Origin: Eudorina sp. 2006-703-Eu-15
Taxonomy: Eukaryota > Chlorophyta > Chlorophyceae > Chlamydomonadales > Volvocaceae
NCBI GenBank assembly: GCA_003117195.1
Contig: BDSI01000042.1
Span: 384,986-448,985, forward strand
DNA: 64,000 nucleotides
Direction: 5' to 3'
This document shows, one piece after another, positions 11,401 to 21,290 of the stretch (position 1 is its first letter; each line of letters begins with the position of its first letter). Position numbers and translations under genes: made by a program. Under the pieces are notes generated by a model. The model saw nothing but the letters and a program-made list of their open reading frames with translations. It had not been told where the DNA came from and did not search any database.

Positions 11401-14400
11401 CGAGGTACTCGAAATTGGTAGACAAGGGCATGGAGAGGGGGAGGAGGGGGAGGAGGGCGGTAGGTGTTCGCGCACTAGGAACGGGCCGGGGACGCGGCCT
11501 GCCTGCCTGCGCGGCTAGACATCAGTGAAAAGGCCCCCAGTCGCGTTGTCGACGGCCCCCTGGGTGTTATCTCGTCATATGATTATCACAACACCTGTTG
11601 GAGGCTCCGAAGGCGCATGCGCACCCTTCACGCCCCGACATGCGTTCAGGGCAAGGACCCAACCGAACAAGCCCGCCCACCCGTCCGCCTCTCCTCAGCC
11701 GCTCCCACAACCCACCCAAGCTGCCCTCCCTCGCCTCCCTTCCCTCCCTTCCTTCCCCGCTACGACCGGGCACGGTGGGGAGCCATATCCCGAACGTGGC
11801 CCGCAACCAGGTCGTCCGTCTCCGCGTCCCTGCCCCATGCTTGCTTCCCCTGTCGTACATGCCGTACCTGTCGTACGACCTCCCGTCCCATATCCCACTC
11901 CCCCTCGTCCGCCCCGTCCTCTTTCGCGCCGCGCTGCCGCCCCGCCATTCTCGCATACTACTTTCTTTTTAATGTTTCCTTTTGTCATTCCGTACTGTAG
12001 TTGCCACCCTCACTCACTCCGTTCCTCGGCTTCCCTCCCTGCATCGCCATGGCCCTGGACATCGCTCGTGGCGCCGCTACTCCGTCTACCACCACAGGTC
12101 GGTAAAGTATCTGTCCTCTCCGGGTTGGGCCGGGTTCGCATTTGCTTGTTACTGCACTGGCGGCAGCGCGGCCGCGCCGCCACGCGCCCGCGCGCGGTCT
12201 CTATCTTTCCGTTGCTATGCAGGTACCGCACCACGTAAGTATACTGAGTTGTGCTGGGTGTGCCCGGGGTCGTTCTTCGGGTTTATTTCTTTTTTCAATT
12301 TAACCCTCCCTTCCCTCCCCCCACTTATGTCAATCAAGACAGTGCGCAACCGCAGCAACTCAGTGAATGGGTCCCCGCCCCCTCCCGCTCCCGGCCCCAC
12401 CAGCAGCAGCTCCGCCGCCCTGGCCACCCCCATCTCCTGTAGCAAGGTGCCCGCCGCCCCCGGGTCCATGGCCATGAGGATGGCCACCCCGCGGGCGAAC
12501 TCCAGCTCGTCCAACGTGCCCGCCGCGGCACCGGGCGGCATCGCCTGAGCAGTCGATAGGGTTGGGATTGGGGTTGGGCGAGGTATAGGAAATTGGTAGA
12601 CATTGGGTGGGAGGGGGGCCGGGTTTTAGACACCCCCCGGGGGGGGAAGATGGTGTGGAGCGCAGGCAGGAGGACGTGTCCCATCCCTGGATGCGGCACA
12701 GCGACCCGACCTGAGGGGGGGGGCGGCCGCGGCAATCCGTTGGACCTCCCGCTGCCCGCTCCTCGCACCTCCTCCATTCGGATACTCGGAGTCCCGACCC
12801 ACGACCACGTCCCGGGCCCCGTCCAGCTATCTTTGGGTCTCGTTCCGCCTTGCACCGGACCCACCGACCCCACACGCCACGCCACGCCACGCCACGCCCC
12901 CCCTCACGACGCCCCCGTGCTCCCCTCGCTCCCCACCCTCTGTCCCTTACAACCCCCACCCCCCATCCTCCACTGGCCCCGACCCCGCACCCGACCCAGT
13001 TTTCTCTTACACCCCCGACCCACCGACAGTATGTTGGCCGCCAGGTGCGGCGCCATGGCCGCCAGCAGCCGCTGCCTGACCTCCCCGGGCAGCGCCGCCA
13101 CCAGCCTCGCCGCCGTGCGCAGGTCCAGCGCCGCAAACACGTCCAGCTGCTCGCTCAGCGTCCAGCTGCCCAGCTCTTCCACCGCCTCCGCCAGCTCCAT
13201 GCCGCCCAGCAGCCGGGCGCCCAGCTGCGGGTTGTCCTTGATGGAGCGCAGGGTGGCCATCCACATGCCGCGACCCAGCACCCGGGCGGTGTGGGCGCGC
13301 ATGCCACTGGACATGGCCGCAACCACCTGGGCCCGGTCCGCATCGGGCATGGCGGCGAGCACTTCCGCGCGCCGCAGCTCCTGAAGCGAGCTGAGCAGGA
13401 TGACCTGGCGGGTGGCGGGTGGCGGGCGGCGGGCGGGCGGGTTCAGGGGGTCGGGGGAAGGGACACACACACACACGCGCGCACTTCAGTTATCGTTTAC
13501 ACGCACACACACACACACACACACGTCGCGGCTCCGATTTGTTTTACACACACATCCACCTCTCTCTCTTCTCTAAACACACATCCACATAACATGCAGA
13601 TGTCGTAATGGGCCGGCACCCAACACGGCCCGCCGCCTCTCCACCCCGCGACAACGGCCACCCCCACCCCGCACCTGCGCCTCCGGGATCAGCGACGCCA
13701 ACAGCACAGCGGTGTCCTCCGGGTCCAGCCCCTCCAGCAGCTTCAGACCCACGCCCGGGCCCGCCGCCGCCACCGCCGCCGCCAGCTCCGCCGGCGACGC
13801 AGCCGCGACGCCCGCCGCGCCGGCGCCGCGGCCCCGGCCGGCGCCGCCCGGCGCCTGCCCGTCCTCCGCCGCCTTGCGCCGCGCCTCCGCCGCCTGCCTG
13901 CGCTTCTCCGCCCTCTCCACCGCCAGAGTAAGGCGCTGTAGCAGACCCAGCTTGGTGACCATGACCTCGGCCTCGGGCCCGCCGGCGGTGAGGCGGGGGC
14001 AGGGGGCCGGCGCGGGCTGGAAGGCGTACCCCGACTGGAAAGCCACCCTGCGAAACCCGAGGGCGCGGGGGTGACCGTAATTTGACATAAACCGAATTAC
14101 CGAACCCATTAACGAAGTACCGAACCCATTAACGAACGAGGTGACGGGGCCGCAGGTGGCGGGGCCAGTGCTTGCCGTGGGGAGGATGACGCTTCTGATG
14201 GCTTATGGGTAGGACGGGGCGAGCAGCAGTCGGATCAGCCTTCCGCATCAGTGTGCGGACCGCACCGGATCTGCGCGCCCCGAGGACACAGAGGCTGACA
14301 GAGGCAGCCCGGGGCCCTCGACCGACCCATCGCCGACCGCCGGGAGGGGCCAGGGAGGGCCCGGGGAGCGTCACCCCACACCCGCACGCACCCCACCTGC

Positions 14401-17400
14401 ACGCTAGCGGCCCCTCCCCTCGCCACACGTACCTGCCTCTTCGCCCACTGGTTTGTGTTTCCCTCGCTTTAACGTCCCCCCAACCAGACCTCTGCTCTGG
14501 CAGCAGCGCAGCTTGAACATGTCCACCAGTTTCCTATACTTCCCCCAACCAGCCGCCACTTGCACCCACCTCTTGGTCTGCGTGCCCAGGGTATGCAGCG
14601 CGTGCTGCCACCTCAGCCGCGCGATACGCGCGTTGAGCTCCGCCTCCACCGCCTCGCCCAGCGCCCCGCCCGCCTTGACCACCAGGCGGCTGCCGTCCCG
14701 CGCGCCGGGTGCCGCCGTCAGCGTGAGCAGCCCCTTGGCCAGCAGGTCCGCCTCCCGGCTCTTGTAGCGGGCGTTCTCGCGCTTCAGGAACTCCAGCATC
14801 TCGATCTCGCGGGTGAAGTCGCGCCGCTCCGCCAGCTGGCTGGTCAGCTGACCACCACCACCACCACCACCACCACCACCACCACCACCACAACACCAAC
14901 ACCAACACGGGGAGGGAGCACGGCGGGAAGCGGGGTGGCGTATGTGCGGGAGGGCGGTGAGGGAAGGAAGGCCAGGGAATATGATGGGCCAAGGGAAGAC
15001 AAGTCAAGGTGAACGCAGGGACGGGACGGAGCCATGAAAGGGGACGTCTATTGCCCTGAGGTGTTATGGTTGGGGGGAGGGGGTTCCAAAGCACGCGCGC
15101 ACACAGCCGATGGCTGTCACCCCTAAGTCACCGCCGCCGCTGTCCCTATTGTCCCGTTCCCTCCCCGCTCAGATCTCTTTTTTCACATCCCGCCGCCGCC
15201 CCCCGGCCCCGGCCCCGCGGCCCCCCCCCGGGCCCCACACCTGCTCCACCTCCCTCTGCAGCCCCGTGGTGCGCCTCCTCAGCGTGTCCACCGAGTCCTG
15301 GTGCGCCACCATGAAAGTGTTCCAGGCGAACGCCAGCGCCCGGCCCCGCTCGCAGCACTGCACCTCCACCTGCCGCACCAGGTCCGCCAGGCACACGCAC
15401 ACGCCCAAGGTAAGGCTGGCGGAGCTGTACGGCGACATAAGCCCCCGGGCGCTGCGCTGGTTGGCCGCCTCCGAAGCCGAGCCGCGGAGCCGCCGGCCGC
15501 CGCGGGAGGAGCCGCCGGGGCCGTCCGCCGCGGATGGAGAAGGCTGCGCCGGCGTGCCGTGACCGCCGCCGCCAGCGGCGGCGGCGGCGGCGCCGCCGCC
15601 CGCGTTGCCGGGTGTGCGGGCGTGCGCTGAGGCGAGTCCCGCCCTGTGTGCCTCTATGGCGGCTGTGTGGGCCTGAAGGCTGGGCTGCAGGAGGGTGGTG
15701 AAGGGGCCCAGGATGGAGGGCACTGCGAGCTCCACACCGTCCAGGCCCCTGAGAGAGGGGGGCGGGGGTCCGGGGGATAGGGGGTACGTGTGGGTGTGGG
15801 CGGTGGGCTGGCCAGGGACTCGCCGACCGGGTAAGCACAGGACCTACCCGCACCGGGGCACCGGGGCACTGCCAGCGGTAGAGAGGTGGACAAGTGAGGG
15901 TAAGAGGGCCGAAATGACATGGGTATTACTAGTAGTTATACTAGTGTGTAGAACATCGCATAGGGGCCAAAGCACCCCAGGCTTCAGACCGTCCTGTTGG
16001 AACCCCTCGGCCCCTCCCATCCGCGATTGCATGGTTCCGGGCCCGCGCTGGACTGGTGGGCTGTAAGTTCCCGTCCACCTCCCAGCCGCCGCCCGACACC
16101 CCGAGGCCCCGGCCCCGGTTGAACCTCGCAGGCCCCGGTCGTCCCCCCGGCCAGGCCCCGGTGTACCCCTCCCCTCTCCGCAGCCCCGGTTGCATGAACC
16201 CCCCTGCGCCCGGCCCGGGTCACCTGAGCTGCCACTTGGCGCCGCAGGAGTCCACCCCAATGGCGGCGACGGACGCGCCTCCGCTCCCCGCAGCCCCGCT
16301 GATGCCGCCGCAGACGCCGCCGCCGCTGCCGGGCCCGCCCGCTCCTCCGCCGCCGGCGCCCGGTGATCCCGGTCCCTGCCGCAGCTTGCTGGCCTCGTGC
16401 AGGCAGGCTATGGACTCACTGCACAGCGACCCAAGGGTCTCAGCGCGCCAGGCAGCAGCCCTGCAGCCATCAGCCGGGGGCGCCGTCGTGTCGCGACAAC
16501 GCTCAAACCCTACACCATATATCACATGTCGTACGGTACTGCACACGGTGGACCGGGTTCGGAGCGCGGGTACCTAGACGGCGCCTCACGTGACAGCGGC
16601 GGAGGACCCAGATGGTCGAGGGCCCTAACCCTAACCCCCTCCCCTCCTGAAGGGGCCCTGAACCCCCTTTCCTTTTGTCTTTTCCCTCCCTCCCTCCCTT
16701 TGCCGGGTCGTCCTCACGGTGGCCCCCGAGGGACCCACTGGCCGTCAGTCAGACCCTAACCATATCCTCCTGCGTCGAGGCTTCATCCCTATGATGGTGG
16801 GATGTCACCGTCCTCCAACTGCCACGGCTCGCCGAAATCCAGATCTGCGCACTGTTGCCCGCCTGTCTGCCCGCCGCAGGGGCGCCCCTGCCCCCCTGGA
16901 CATATTCCTTCCCTATGCCGGCGAACCCGCAAAGCCGCTGCCTCCACCTCCACCTCCCCATTTTGGAAATCAAGACAGCGAAACAGCAACAGGTCACCAA
17001 ACTGTCCTCCCTCCCCCCCCACCCTCCTGCCCCCACCGCCCCGCACCTGGTCGCCGCGTTGTCCGGGTCCCGCAGCATCTCCAGCAGCAGAGCCTCCACC
17101 GCCACCGCCTCCGCCCGGCTGGGCGGCTTGTCGCTGGGCAGCACCAGCAGGCAGGCGCCGCCGCCCAGACTCGGCGGGGAGGCCGCCGCAGGGGCCCCGT
17201 TGGCCGGGGCCCCGGCACCCCCCGCGCCAGCAGCACCCCCTGCAGGGCCCCCAGCTGCTGCTGCGGTCCCGCCACTGCCGAGGCTGAAGCCCTCCTGTAC
17301 GACCATCGCCGGCATGTCTAACCCCACGAGCCCCCAGGAGTGCGGCAGACGCAGCAGCAGTGTACGGCGCTGCAGCGTGTGCACCTGCGCCTGCTGCTGC

Positions 17401-17973
17401 TGCGTCGCCTGGATCTGCGCCGGACTCATCCCCGCCGCCGCCATGGCCAGCACGCTCACCGCGCCGGCCCCGCCGGCACCGCCCCCGCCGGCCGGCCCCA
17501 GCAGCCCCTCCAACAGCCCCAGGGAGCTGAACTGCGGCCCCACCATGCTCTCGAACGCCAGAAGGCCCGCCGCCGCGTTGGCGCCGGCGGCCCCCCGTGG
17601 CGGCGATGCGCCCCGCTCCGACGGCCACGGCGACGAGAGCGCGCCCGCGGACCAGCTGCTGCGGCCAAAGGTACTGACCAGGTCCCGCTCCCGGTCGCGC
17701 AGGTCCCGTTCCAGCTCGGCGAGGTCAGTGCCAAAGCCGCCGACGGGGCCGCCGGTGCGGCTGCGGGAGAGGCCGCCGGCGGCCGCTGCCAGCAGGAGCT
17801 GCTGCTGCTGCTGCGGCCCCAGCCCCCAGCCGGCGACGCTGCCGGAGCCGCCGCCGGGGAAGGTGAGGGAGAGAGTGCTGGCACCGCCGGCCAGGGGCCC
17901 GTCCAGTCCCCCCCAGGAGAGGTCGCCCCAGGAGGACTGCGCCACGGGCGGGGAGGTGGGCGCCTGCTGCTGT

Positions 17974-18005
<32 letters not shown>

Positions 18006-19346
18006 GGGGAGGCCCTGTGACTGCTGCTGGGCTGCGGCCGCAGCGGCGGCCGCTGTTGCCGCGGTGACCAGGTAGTGCTGCGGCATGGACCTGTCGGGTC
18101 GGTGCGCGGGGGTGCCGCACTTGGTATCTCGGCATGGATGCAGCGGTGAGTTGCCGAGGGATGACAAGCTGTAGAACCGGCGTCACGGTTGAGACTGATC
18201 GGCTTGCCAGGCAGAGGAGGCCTCAACGCCGCCGCACCCCCGGCGCTCCCCTTCCTCCCTGCGTGTTCCCCCTTCCATCGCCGCCTGCCAGGTCGTCGAC
18301 CCGCGCACATCCCGACCCTCGCCCCCTCTCCCCGCTCCTTTCCCCACCCCCCGCCCTCCCCGCCCTCCCCGCCCTCCCCGCCCTCCCCATCGCAGCCCAT
18401 CACGCCCACCCGCCCCCTCCCCTCCCCTCCCTGGACTCCTCACTTGAAGTACCCCGACTCCGCCCAGGTGTGCTGCTGGGCGTCCCGCACATGGGCCCAC
18501 GTGATGGTGGCCCCGGGGGCGGCGCCGCTGGACCCGGGGCTGGAGGGCGGGTACAGACCCGCGGCGGCACTGGCCCCACCCGGGTGGAGGTTCTCCGTGG
18601 GGGAGGACCTCCCGGTGGCCAGTCGGGCGTTACGGGGGAGCTGCAGAAAGGGGAGCGGAAGGGGGGGGGACGGAGGAAAACGGTGACTTTTTGCGGTTCA
18701 GCTGTCTTCATTGACACAAGGGGATGGGAAGAGGAAAAATTGGCAGGAGTTCAGAGGCAGGGAGATGTGCGTGGTGGCGACAGTGGCGTGGTGGCAATCG
18801 AGTGAATGACATCCCGGAGGTGAACAAGGCGTGCAACCCCGCCGGATCCCGCCAGCCGCGGCCCCGCACCCCCGGCGCTGCTGCTCTGCAGTGCGCCCCA
18901 CCTGGCCAGATGCCGCAGTGGTCGTCGGACGGGCCGCCTGCGGCGAGTGCCTGTGGCCGTTGCCGCCGTTTCCTCCACCTCCTCCACCTCCTCCGCCACC
19001 GGACTCCGGGAGCCTGTGGATGAAATCGGGTTGGATTGCGGCGAGCTGCTGTCCAAAAGGCGGGCTGCATCCCAATGTCCCAAACACCAGCGGTGTGGTG
19101 TCCAGAGGACGACACCTAGTAACCGCGTCTAAAGACAAGCCGTCGGGAATCAAGCATCTCGCCAGGCTGCTGTGGAGGAAGTCGATTGTGTTTCCCAATA
19201 ACCCTGGTGCTAGCCCCTAACGTACCTGGGGAGCGCGCCCGAACCGCCACCCCCACCGCCACCGCCCTCTCCAGCCCCGTAGCCCCGCGCCGGCTCCCGG
19301 TCCCGCTCCGCCCCGACGCTGATGAAGGGCGACCGGCGGGGCCCGC
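2069..19346 (-). CDS. Very large multi-exon protein of unknown function: MgtE_N-like helical repeats, coiled coil and C-terminal IQ motif (5' end not resolved)
   Basis: I do not recognise this gene. Twenty exons join with consistent phase: 19346-19226, 19013-18902, 18640-18444, 18090-17047, 16418-16224, 15748-15241, 14847-14570, 14047-13675, 13404-13024, 12544-12341, 11195-10991, 10434-10346, 9503-9339, 9087-7478, 7095-6806, 5987-5890, 5516-5349, 4670-4368, 3922-3270, 2420-2069. They give about 2,447 residues. The first listed exon starts in mid-codon, so at least one 5' exon is missing. Order of parts: a Gly- and Gln-rich N-terminal third; a coiled-coil stretch; helical repeats resembling the MgtE intracellular N domain; a 536-codon disordered Gly/Ala exon; folded helical blocks; and an IQ-like motif (AALVVQSVWRGR) near the C-terminus, a calmodulin-type site. 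Size and composition recall algal ciliary or centrosomal scaffolds, but that is inference. The phase agreement argues for one gene; two genes remain possible. Confidence 0.7.
2900..2920 (+). repeat. Dispersed intronic motif, copy 1 (GCTGTCTTTATTGACATAAG)
   Basis: A motif of about 20 bases that recurs nearly unchanged at 18701-18720 on this strand and at 4163-4178 and 12324-12342 on the other. All copies lie in introns of the large minus-strand gene. This one is in the last intron (3269-2421), antisense to the transcript. Confidence 0.6.
4163..4178 (-). repeat. Dispersed intronic motif, copy 2
   Basis: Minus-strand copy GCTGTCTTCATTGACA in the intron 4367-3923 of the large gene, in the sense orientation. 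It matches the 18701 copy exactly over 16 bases. Confidence 0.6.
4682..4772 (+). repeat. G-rich tandem duplication (about 50-base unit)
   Basis: Two copies of a unit beginning GGGTGACGCGGGTGGGGTGG, each followed by runs of 4 to 7 G. It lies in the intron 5348-4671 of the minus-strand gene, so the transcript would be C-rich and the G-quadruplex-prone strand is the non-template strand. Confidence 0.7.
5000..5055. repeat. CCCCTC polypyrimidine tract
   Basis: Repeated CCCCTC/CCCTCC units on the plus strand (polypurine on the sense strand of the large gene), inside intron 5348-4671. Simple repeat with no coding evidence. Confidence 0.7.
9339..14047 (-). CDS. Six exons of the large unknown gene: MgtE_N-like repeat array
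   Basis: Exons 14047-13675, 13404-13024, 12544-12341, 11195-10991, 10434-10346 and 9503-9339. They contain repeated helical units such as LLEGLDPEDTAVLLASLIPE, AMDPGAAGTLLQEMGVARAA and ARMDPERAAEQLALLNPHES. The pattern of a Leu-rich helix, a (L/M)DP turn and a second Ala/Leu helix is that of the MgtE intracellular N domain superhelix, also similar to FliG-type repeats. No transport domain (TM helices) or CBS domain follows, so this is not a magnesium channel. It more likely provides a protein-binding solenoid. Confidence 0.6.
10476..10695. repeat. Perfect pentanucleotide array, (TCAGG)44
   Basis: Forty-four uninterrupted copies of TCAGG, 220 bases. It lies in the intron 10990-10435 of the minus-strand gene and stops about 40 bases before the 3' splice site. 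On the sense strand it reads (CCTGA)n, so every unit contains CTGAC, a match to the yUnAy branch-point consensus. All frames through it are open, so ORFs crossing it are artefacts. Confidence 0.95.
12143..12340 (-). repeat. Dispersed intronic repeat, copy A (begins at a 5' splice site)
   Basis: In the sense orientation the intron that starts at 12340 begins with the GTCTTGATTGACA motif (copy at 12342-12324), then runs through GGGTTAAATTG, an A-rich stretch, CACACCCAGC, a TACTTAC block, GGTACCTG, and ends near GCCAGTGCA. The same series of blocks in the same order and orientation occurs at 28934-28773 in PRP39. The similarity is patchy but ordered over about 160 bases. Confidence 0.5.
14570..15748 (-). 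CDS. Two exons of the large unknown gene: helical and coiled-coil segment
   Basis: Exons 15748-15241 and 14847-14570, separated by an intron with a (CCA)n tract. The first carries helices such as ALAFAWNTFMVAHQDSVDTL and ends in a charged helix; the second continues with charged helical sequence (LAERRDFTREIEMLEFLKRE) typical of a coiled coil. A 90-residue Gly/Ala/Ser-rich linker sits inside the first exon. The role is probably structural or oligomerising; no known domain was recognised. Confidence 0.6.
14851..14890 (+). repeat. Trinucleotide repeat (ACC)n
   Basis: About thirteen ACC units in the intron just upstream (sense direction) of the exon that starts at 14847, so GGT repeats precede the 3' splice site on the transcript. 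Simple repeat. Confidence 0.9.
17047..18090 (-). CDS. Exon of the large unknown gene with polyA and polyQ tracts
   Basis: A single exon of about 348 codons. It opens with SMPQHYLVTAAT, passes into polyAla and a polyGln run coded by mixed CAG and CAA (plus-strand CTG/TTG repeats at about 17968-18005), then Gly-rich linkers and short conserved-looking helices such as LAELERDLRDRERDL. The acceptor is the AG at 18092-18091 and the donor GT is at 17046-17045. The mixed glutamine codons suggest a length-variable tract kept from slipping too easily. Confidence 0.65.
18701..18720 (+). repeat. Dispersed intronic motif, copy 4
   Basis: GCTGTCTTCATTGACACAAG, antisense to the large gene, in the intron 18901-18641. 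It shares the 3' extension (A/C)AAGGGG with the copy at 2900. Confidence 0.6.
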
Positions 19347-21290
19347 CTGAGAGGGGGAGGGTGGCGGGACGCGGGAGGGTTGTATGAGTGGTAGGGGAGC
19401 CATAACTACGGCGGGCGGTGCCGCGTGTGGAGGTTAGAGACATACGGCAGCTGTCAGGATGGGAGCGGGAGGCTGGGTGGCGCGAAGGCGTGGTGACGAG
19501 TCAACGTGCGGGTAGAGAGACTGAGGAGATGCCAAGGCCGCGAGGCGTCGTTTCTACCGTGGGTTGGAAGGGAGCGTCGCCGTGGGAACAGGGACGCAGG
19601 ACCGCGTGGGGTTGGGGGGTGGGCCAGGGGTCAACGTGTGGCTCAGTGACCCACCTAGCAGGTACTGTGTTCCAGTTGTGCCCGGACGTGGCACCGGGGG
19701 GAACGGTCCTGAACGATTCCCCCCGGACGTCCCATGGATGGTCGCCCTCGTTGGGGAGGCATCGGCGCCGCGGCCAGCACTCTGCAAGGCAATAGGCCAG
19801 CAAGACGCCCACACAGCGTTTTCATGACACACCAATGTTTAAGGTTAAACGATACCTCGATAATAATGCAACGCCGCTCGTTGGTTTGGATGCCGTCAAA
19901 TACAAGGCCTACCGTGTAGGTCAGCCGAAGCGTCCAAAGCAAAATATGCGCAGTTGACTGACTCCTTCAAGTACTTACTTGATTCTGCTTTCCATTAACT
20001 CTACGATCCAGCGGAGCCAGACACAAGTCCGACGAGCCCCGCATAGCATTCTCCAACACCGAGTACCCCCTTCAAGCAAATAACTTACAGACAGATGACA
20101 TAATTTTGGTCTGGGTTTTCTTGCTCTATGTCCAAACCACACGGCAATCCTATAAAAATTCACAGGCTGTGAGGGTCCATCATGATCATGCAGTACTAAA
20201 GAGTCACTCCACGCATATGTGTGGCAAGTCTTATGTGCCAAAACTATTCCTTCCGGTAACTGTGCGGAATGGTACTATCATTAACTGCTGCCGTGTACGG
20301 CTGCACGCAGCGCGAGGCGAAGGGAAGCGATGGCCGGAATGTCCATGGCGGTATAATAAACTGGCTTCTGATGATATGTTTGTTTGTGTTGCACCTCTGT
20401 GTTGCACCTTCGCGTCCAGCGTCGTCCGCCTGCCTAACGCACTTCGTTCTCCAATTGTTGCCCTTGCCAGGCACCAGTTAAGATATCTGGTAGTCAGGAC
20501 AGGGCACAAAACGTTTATGCACGGGCTACATTACCTGAGTCATTACTAAACGCATTACTGGCCGTACAAAAGACGCGTCGAGTTGCCGCTTAATTTTGAA
20601 GGGTTACGGGTCAGAGTTAAGAGATTTTAGAGATGATCAGGTTGCAGGCTACATGTAATTGTAACGGTAGTGTCTGCATACTGCTAAGGTGCATCACGGC
20701 TGACCAAAAAGCCTTAGGAGGCGGTATCACCTTTCACTTGATATTGTTAGTTGTTAATTGCTTTGACAACTGAATGACTACGAACCATCCAACATCGGGA
20801 ACATGGCCGCACTCAGAGGGTAGAAACAGCTTAGTAACACCACAACGATAATCGTACGAGCGACAAGACCATACTCGTTGTTTCCCTTCTCAATGTTTGA
20901 GTTGTCATATGTGTATCATCAAGAACAATTGTTTCATTTTTGTACGTTGCGTTATGGCATGAAACTGTAGGTCGCCATGGCTGTTGGCAGGTTCAGAAGT
21001 CATAAAGTCACAACCTCTGCTCGGTTCTTGTTCAGTGTGTCAAATGAGACATCGTGCGTGCAATACCTGGACGGGCGACAAGTGTCAACCTCAGCTCCAC
21101 GCGCCGTAGGATGCTCCTGCCATAAAGTTAATTGGTAGGACATATCCCAAAGACATATTTTGCGCCCGATGCACGATGTTAAACCTTGGAAGTCAGGAAC
21201 CTCTTTCTGTACTTGCCCCCATCCACTCCACCCTCCTTGAACCCCGCCGCCCCGCGTGAACGCAGGCAAATCTGCGCGCCCCCTCGCTCC
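19347..21290. other. Region between the large (-) gene and HEMK (+)
   Basis: It must hold the unresolved 5' exon(s) and promoter of the large minus-strand gene at its left and the HEMK promoter at its right. From about 19800 to 21180 base composition drops to a more balanced GC level and frames are short, as expected of true intergenic DNA. I see no recognisable gene, tRNA or repeat array here. Confidence 0.5.

Noticed and set aside
9339..14047. Magnesium transporter (MgtE) reading of the large gene
   Set aside because: Only the soluble N-domain-like repeats are present; no membrane helices or CBS domains follow.
16622..16637. Telomere-like CCCTAACCCTAACCCC
   Set aside because: Only two units, and Chlamydomonas-type telomeres are TTTTAGGG; treated as chance in a C-rich intron.
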